Positions 57,028-64,000 of a DNA stretch of 64,000 nucleotides are shown here, piece after piece. The stretch comes from Magnolia sinica (lineage: Eukaryota; Streptophyta; Magnoliopsida; Magnoliales; Magnoliaceae), in contig NC_080579.1 of NCBI RefSeq assembly GCF_029962835.1, positions 85,763,959 to 85,827,958 on the forward strand. The letters run 5' to 3'. Positions within the stretch are counted from its first letter, which is position 1. Each line of letters starts with the position of its first letter. A model generated the notes under the pieces. The model was given only the letters and a program-made list of their open reading frames with translations, had not been told where the DNA came from and ran no database searches. Position numbers and translations under genes: made by a program.

Positions 57028-58361
57028 GTTTGGATCTAACCGTTGCATTATTTGGATTGAGCATATCAATGAGCTCCATAGTAGTTATGTTCAGTTCAAA
57101 TACACAAGGGGTGGTACCCTTAGGATTGTAATACACATGGACAATATTTTAAAGAGACATCCTTGGAGAGTAATTGATGTAGAGCAGGTCGCGAATGCTT
57201 TTACGTCCAAGATAGATCGGAGAAGGCCCGATTGGAGGCATAAGTTATCAAGAACATCAAAACCTTATAACACTCATATCTTGTAAATCAGAATGAGTTA
57301 CTTGACGTACTATATGTGATTTTGGGGTAGGACAAGCTACTGTAGCCAACCAACCTAGCTATACCAGATTGCCCACGCCTAATTTGTGAGATTCCATCAT
57401 ATCGACGGTCGAATTTTATGTTTATTTCTATTTTTACTATTTTTAGTAAGTTTTAGTTTGATTATAACTCTTCATCTGTTAGGCTTTAGGAGTTGTGTCC
57501 AACATTAAAAATGTTTAGAAAAATTAGGAGAATAACACAGTTAAGCTATAAGACAATTATTATAAATTAAAAATTTACTAATTACAGTAAGTTATGAATT
57601 TTAGGGAGTTTTAATGAATTTTAGGGAGTTTTAATTATAGTTTAATTGCTAAACTTCTTCCAAGTCTTAGTATCCCTATTTAAAGGGTCGTAGACTTGTT
57701 TATCAATCATCAACAATTTTATTTTAAATATTTTAGAATTATTTCTATTTCTTTTCCTCGTGTATTCGAGAAGTCTATGTGAGGACTCCAGAGAAGCTTC
57801 GTGGATTTGGAATAGTTATCCTTGAGGAAGACGGTGATCGACCTCATCACATTCATCCCGCGTCAATAATTATGATACGCTAAACACAATCTTGACCATC
57901 ATTCTTATAAATAAAGTTTTGGTCTTCTAAAAAGAAAAAAGAAAGAAAAAAAGAAAAAAAAAAGATTCTTCATTCCATTTCAGTCTTTTAGGAGTGTGTA
58001 AGTTGTGAAAGATTAAATTTATCGTTGTCTACTGACATTAGACATGGCTTCCCATTCAAGATTATTACAATAATATATTGAATTGAATTTTTGAAAACTC
58101 ATTTGTTTTAACGTGTTTTGACCGAAAAATCCAATGTGCCATATCCTTTAATAGTAGTACTAGTAATAATAATAATAATAATTAATAAATAAATATACTT
58201 TCATTAGTTATGGCTGCTCTCCTTGATTTGCATACATCCATTTCTTCACTTTTCATAACTAAAGTAGTACAAGTATTATATCCCCTTATCGGGTGTAAAA
58301 GGCAAAACTTCAATTCCTAAAGTCAAAATTAGGTGTATGCAAATCAATCAAGGTGGGTATA
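57026..58361. repeat. 1.3-kb direct repeat, copy B
   Basis: Partner of 47879-49176. It starts TGGTTTGGATCTAACC in the middle of the Athila RT-RNase H coding region, and ends GTATGCAAATCAATCAAGGTGGGTATA against the long LTR at 58362. Small gaps and substitutions separate it from copy A. Confidence 0.8.
57175..57865 (+). mobile_element. Solo LTR nested in copy B
   Basis: Same family, orientation and flanking bases (GTAAT / ATAAT) as the one in copy A. It therefore inserted before the block was duplicated. Confidence 0.85.
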
Positions 58362-61300
58362 TGTAACACCCTGGATTTTTAGGGGCCGTGTAAGAACTCG
58401 GCTCCCAAATTCCCAGGTGCCATGGGTGCCTTAATGGGCTCCATATTTGAATTACATTTGGATGATCTCATAAACAATGGAGGATTTAGCAAGGCATGAA
58501 GCATAAGTACGTCATAAAGTAGTCTCAATTGCTACTAAATATAAAAATATCCAAATTACTAATTCAAAATCATTTAAATAGGGAACTAGTCCCACACATA
58601 CATGACCTAAAGCGACTAGGGCCCTGGTCCATACCCCGCGATAGCCCGAACTCAAACTAAAGGGATCCATCGAAAGTCTGGAAGCAGGGAAGCTCCTCTT
58701 CCCTATCCTTGCTCACCTCGCTTGGCTCATCAAGCTCCACCTCACCTGCATTTAGTAAAGGGTTTGGTTGGTGTTTTAAAACACTGTCCCATAGTAGGAG
58801 TGAGTAGCTAATTCAGTGGTTACTATTAGCCTTAAGTTACAACTAGCAGCAATTATATGATGAATTTAATGAAAGGCTACATTTACAAATTCCTAAATAG
58901 TCTTGTTAATGCATATGCATGTATTATGATATGATGCATGACCTCACAACAATGCTTCCTCGAGAGATTTAGTCTAATGATCGCGCATGACCAACACTCC
59001 CTCATTGCGACCTCAACTGCCGACTCGCCAAATCCTAACTAATGCGATGCGTGAATAATGTTAGTCGAGTATTTAGTTAATTCCGTTCATCCAGTAGATT
59101 AGGAAAACTGGTACACCCAACGTATCATTAACCTCAACTGGTTGCGAGGCTAAGACCCCTCAATGTGTGAGGCCAGGACCCCGCGATCCTTGATCCCATC
59201 GGGTTCCCCATCCCCGATTCAAGCACATGGGGAGTGCTGAGAAGAGGGATCGCTCGCGGTCATTACGGGGAGGCTCGTTACTCCAGCATAGGCCGACAGC
59301 TCGGACACAGTGTCCCATTCCACTATATCCAGATCTCGAGTCAATTGATCGATTTCAAATAGTTATCAATGGACTTTAGTGGTTGAAGGGTGTTCCAGGT
59401 TCCATACAGGCGTGAGCAGACATGGTTAACAAACATGGTTGGTTAGTAAGTGGACTAGATCGTGCGAGTTTAGACGAGTACGTGATGGATGACATCGGGT
59501 ACAAGCGACCCATGTAGTCTAACTACTGTCGCCCGTTTGCATCCACCCAAATCCGTTGGTCTAGCCTCAGGATAGTCCTACCAACGAGATCACCTTCTCT
59601 CACCTCAATTTCATGAGCAACGTAGGGATTTGATGGTAATCAATAACACTTCAACAAATTAAGGTTTATCACCTAGCACAAGTGATGTCAAGTAGTCATA
59701 CATTAAACATATAAATTCAAGTTTCTCTATAATGCGACTACTAACATTATTACGAAATAAATGTGCAAATGTGTTGTGTTGATCAGTAAGGAAGCCAAGA
59801 ATTTCATGTATCTCATAGTACAAATGCACAAGGGTTAATGCATCATACATGTTATAAGGAAACATTGTACAAAAATCAAGGAATGAACAAACAATCATCA
59901 AATTCATACCCAATCATGTTGAGGAACAACAAACATTTCATAATCATTCTCTGTTGATTGAGAAGATCTAAATGTAAGGTCTTGCCTAAATTTTCTCTAG
60001 ATTATCCAAATACATCACCCAATTAAACATAATCATTAGATTCATATTAGAATTGGTGCTAGGCGACCTAAGAATAATAGTCCGCACCTTTAAGAAGGAA
60101 TCTCTGATTTTGAGCTCCTAGGGTTAGGTTTTTAGAGAAAATTGTTGAAAGACCTAAACAAACATACAAGCTTATGAGATTTAGGATAAACAACTATTGA
60201 AACCCTAAATTATTTAAGATTCAACACTTACCTCCAACCATTGTCGGGAAAGATCCAACGACGACTCCAGCTATGGCGAGGCGGCTAAAGAGGGGATGAG
60301 AGGGCGGAGGTGCACCAACACACACATCCCGAGGTCACTCTCTTCTCCTTTTTCCTCTTTTTCTTCTCCCTTTCTCCCTTTTTTTCTCTTGCTCTAGGGC
60401 ATGAAATTTGTATGGGAGGAGGGGGTGCCCAAATAAGGCCTTTATATAGTGCCAGATTTGGTGTAAATGGCCTTAAGGGTTAGGTTTTTACTATACTAGC
60501 CCTATGTGAGGGTTTTTTTAGCCTCTAGGGCCCACTATGAGGTGTACATATTGATATACACCGTAGGATAGTTAACCCTAATGATGATATACGTATGGAC
60601 CTGTTCGACCCGCCATTTGGATGTGTCGATCGACAGATATGGTTAAAAGTTTGTTCAACGGTCACTGATAGTCGATTGGGGCAGCAGCTTACGGATATGA
60701 GTAGGGAAATATCCTTACTTTACGTGTGAAGTTTGGTCGTAAACCGACGGTCCGAAATCCTCAACTTTGCATAAGAGTGGACGACCCAATTCACTTAAGT
60801 TGATCGGTTCTGGACAGTACCCAGGTTCGACTCTCGTGATGGACGTCAAACCCAGTAAGACGGACATTATTCTATAGTTTTGGAACTAGTGGCCCAACAA
60901 CGAGCGGTCTACAACTTGTTTAGAAAATCGGGGCATTTCTGGAATGAATTAGGTATTGAAATTTCTCGTGGGCAATGATTAAGGTTTGGATTAACTATGT
61001 TCATAGTGTCGCCTATTTATAAGTAGTGAAAGTAGAGATTTGATCATGTTTACTCTAAACCGTCGATTTTAGGCTAAAAGAGTAACGGGGTTGATTTGGT
61101 CTATTAGTCAAGATCCGTGCCTTATTTGACTCAGATTCGGTTAGATATTTAATTTAGTTATGATTATCTTGATTAGTTAGTGATGGGTCGGTTAGATTTG
61201 GGCCCTACATGAGTAAATCATGGGGCTAAACTTAATGTTCAAGTGATCGGGCGGATTCGTTGGTTTCCTGAGGTTGATTAATCGAACTTGTGCGGTTCTT

Positions 61301-61429
61301 TACTGGTATCACTCGTGTATAAACTAACATTGAATGTCAATGGTCAGTAAGTGATAATATAAGTTAATTATATTAAAAAAATTTAAGAATTTTTAAAAAT
61401 CCAAAATAGTGAAAATCTAGGATGTTACA
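58362..61429 (-). mobile_element. Long (3.07-kb) LTR, left copy of a coding-poor Ty3/Gypsy-type element
   Basis: TGTAACACCC ... GATGTTACA. It is followed at once by ATCTACCCCCCTTAA, the plus-strand form of a polypurine tract, which marks this as the 3' LTR of a minus-strand element. A purine/pyrimidine-rich promoter-leader zone lies near 60270-60400. A second copy starts at 63931. Long LTRs, TGTAACACCC start and an initiator-Met PBS fit Del/Tekay-type elements; lineage is inferred. Confidence 0.78.
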
Positions 61430-61444
61430 ATCTACCCCCCTTAA
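61430..61444 (-). other. Polypurine tract
   Basis: On the minus strand TTAAGGGGGGTAGAT directly abuts the 3' LTR. Confidence 0.75.
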
Positions 61445-63907
61445 AAACAATTTCGTCCCCAAAATTGCTTAAGGGTAATAAGTAAAGATATCATCATTTT
61501 ATTTGCTTAAGTTTTGTTGGTTTTGGGTTTATATACGTTTTAGGGTATATAATAAATACACTAGCCTTGCTCATTGTGATCTACCCCACTTAAAAGTTTT
61601 CACCTTTGATGTTTGAAAATAAATGTCAAAATTATCATTATCATGCTAAGTGTTTGATGATAAAGTTTACCTAAGGGTGGTATATTCTACTCTTTATGAT
61701 TGAGCCAATACAGAAAGACATTTGTGGTAGGCTTTGATCCCATACATCGATCCTCTGCCTGACCAGGGCAGAAAGATCGTTGTATCCCTTCCTAGTTCTG
61801 GTAAATCTGGTCTTCTGCTCGGTCAAAGCAGTGAGTCTGTTGGTATTCACCTAGGATCGAGAATTGGGTTAAGCCGCGAATACTTTACAAATGTATGATT
61901 CCGTAATTTCGTAGTCCGATTATTCTTAACATTTGGAATATATCAAAATTTATTAAAAAGTAAGTTTCACATTTATAATATTTTAGTGGGTGGTGAGTCT
62001 CCCACGGTACCTATGATCAAACGACTATCTTAGAAAGGTTTTCAGGAACTTAAGGTTCCTCTCGACATTACGATTTTGATCCTATGGTTAGTAAGTTATG
62101 GGTAAATCACGCTTTGGTTTCATAAATTTTAACTAAGAAGGAAGAATCGAGAGTTTTAAGGTATTTTAGAGGTTTGGAGTGATGGTGACGCAAGGAATGC
62201 CGCAGAAAAGGAAAAAGGAAGAACATTATCTCCTCAAAGTGGTATGACCTTTGAATCCATAATAAAATAAGAGCCCAAAATATTTTAGTAAAGTCCACTT
62301 CAAATACGAACTCACAAATTCTTAAGCAATGAAACGAAACCCTACTTAAGAAGTCTAATTCGTCAAGTTATAAATTATTCGAAATAGTAAAATATACTAA
62401 AAATAAGAACTTAATTTAATCACCCAGGATGATTCCTAAGATCTTTGAAAGCAATTCCTAATTAGACTTCAAATCCTAAAACTCTATGATAAAAGAGATA
62501 CATCTGGTCCATCGGTAACTTTTAGTTGTAGAAACTTTCGGTTTCAATACATCTTTTGTTCATAAACTATTTATCACTTTTAATTACTAGATAATTTTTA
62601 TAATTTTTATGATAATTCATAATTAATTTTAACCTTTTCATACAAAATTTTAATCTATTTCAAGTTCCATAAAAATTATAAAAATTTTAGAAGCATAAGT
62701 TATTCGAAACTAACGATTTTCTATAAGATACTAAAACGTATCTAATTCTTATAAGATTTTTTATACTTTTAGTAACTGAATTATTTTTAAAATTTTTATA
62801 ATGATTTATCATTAAGTTTCAAGTCATCCCACAAAATTTCATATTATTTGAAGTTCTAAATAAATTATTAAAATTCTAGGAGAAATAGTTGTCCGAAATT
62901 AATAATTTTTGCATAGTTGGTAAAATATCTTAATTTTAACTATATTAAAAATTTTATTTTATTTTATTTTTCTTATTTTTATATATAACTAAACTCATCA
63001 ATCTTCAATCTGACTTTTGAATCACCTAAATCGGAGTTATAACGAAGGAGATATGAATTTTTGAAGTCAACCCAAAATTGCAGAAAATTTCGACGGGGGC
63101 AACGCCGGGTGGGTGGGGTCCTGCCGACCATCTGGAGGTCTGGGCGGGGTCCCGTTGGCGTATTGGATGCCTGATCGGGGTCCCATGAGCGGGCGGGGGC
63201 GCGTGGATGGGCGGGGTCCCGCCGGCTCACTGTGTCTCGGCGGGGGCACCTTGCGACGGGCATATCTCGCAAACCAGAATGAGTTATTGGACGTGCCATA
63301 TATGAATTTTGGGGTAGGAGAAGTCAATCTACACAGTGGGTATAGTCATTTCATAATATTTCTCCTGGTTAGGGGTCAAAATCCTAATTTACTCACATTT
63401 TCACTATTTGTGGTAAACTTTTGTTTATTCATGGATCTTTATCCCTGAACGTTTCAGAACCATCAAGTTTAGCCTGGTATTCGCTCATTTGGTCTAGGAC
63501 AATGGTTTCGACCATCTAATCGTTCGTTTCGGCTCGTTCCTCTCAATGGGTTGAGGTACTGTAAGACTCTCAAACCCATTTTCTAGCGTCACTACCCTCT
63601 CTCACTCCCCAATCCTAACTCCTTGGAAGTCTTGCCTTCCATCTAAGATGGTCAGTTCAAGGCCTGGGGTGGTTCCTAGCATTTCTATATCTCTATTGTG
63701 TTTTCTCTCAAGTCAGCGGACGCGTTAGTGAGTTCATGGTCCACGATGCTGTTTAAGTCTTTCTATTCATAAATCCTAACGTTTTAGTCTTCGGACTTAC
63801 CAAATGGCATGATCCCGGGATCCTATAAATGTCTCTAAGTTCGATCGCTCTCTCCTAAGTTAGCGAATGCGTTATAGCGAGTTCATAATCCACAGCCCAA
63901 TTTAATC

Positions 63908-63930
63908 CAAACCATTACTTTGATACCATC
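63908..63930 (-). other. Primer-binding site
   Basis: On the minus strand GATGGTATCAAAGTAATGG follows the 5' LTR end (GGTATTACA). TGGTATCAAAG is close to the initiator-Met site TGGTATCAGAGC. Confidence 0.75.
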
Positions 63931-64000
63931 TGTAATACCCCAGGTTTTCAGGGGCCGTGTAAGAACTCGACTCCCGAATTCCTAGGTGCCATGGGTGCCC
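63931..64000 (-). mobile_element. Start of the second long LTR (cut by the window end)
   Basis: TGTAATACCCCAGG... aligns with 58362-58431. I count nine differences in 70 bases, all transitions. Only 70 bp are in the window. Confidence 0.78.

Larger units (their letters stand above)
61430..63930 (-). mobile_element. Non-coding internal region of the long-LTR element
   Basis: 2.5 kb between the LTRs. No gag, RT or integrase motif is found in any frame, so it is non-autonomous (LARD-like). It contains two related GCCTGACCAGGGCAGAAAGATCG / GCTCGGTCAAAGCAGTGAGTC words (61756 and 61816), a very GC-rich patch at 63090-63250, and at 63263-63330 a ~65-bp segment shared with the 704-bp LTR family. Confidence 0.72.

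Noticed and set aside
62979-63448. Arg/Pro- and Gly-rich frames on both strands in the GC-rich patch
   Set aside because: High GC removes stops in several frames; no conserved domain in either.

Overview
The window looks like nuclear DNA of a flowering plant. It has a plant QALGGH-type zinc-finger gene, a GEX1 gene with plant introns, Ty3/Gypsy retrotransposons, tRNA-derived SINEs, hAT-like MITEs and a nuclear copy of part of the chloroplast gene ycf1. Many short elements share a core like GTGGGCCCCACCATGATGTA, which I loosely associate with magnoliid trees. That species guess comes from memory and is weak. Only two host genes can be supported, and almost everything else is mobile or repetitive DNA.

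Layout: 1-3.2 kb holds MITEs, one SINE and a ~150-bp minisatellite. At 3.2-7.2 kb a single-finger C2H2 repressor gene occupies 6434-7183, with a possible leader upstream. At 8.0-14.8 kb lie a solo LTR, two hAT-type MITEs with 8-bp target duplications and other MITEs. At 15.2-27.2 kb is a large inverted (foldback-like) composite. It has outer inverted ends, duplicated leader-like blocks and arrays of a ~21-bp unit running one way on the left and the other way on the right. It is interrupted by a ycf1 fragment and by a 6.16-kb solo LTR with a perfect TAACG duplication. More MITEs follow at 28-30.5 kb.

From 31.9 to 41.0 kb lies GEX1 (gamete nuclear fusion; KAR5/Brambleberry family). Its first coding exon is split at codon 55/56 by a complete 5.93-kb antisense Ty3/Gypsy element with 704-bp LTRs and a CAAAG duplication. 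Omitting the insert and one duplication leaves an open 597-codon gene in eight pieces (seven original exons). This haplotype is probably null for GEX1.

From 42 kb onward the sequence is nested repeats: two more hAT MITEs and two SINEs, solo LTRs of the family that broke GEX1, and a decayed Athila-like gag-pol with a tRNA-Asp primer site. A 1.3-kb block occurs on both sides of the Athila region. The right end is a long-LTR, coding-free element (LTR 58362-61429, second LTR starting at 63931). Several inactivating changes in these elements are C-to-T or G-to-A type, as expected from decay of methylated cytosines.
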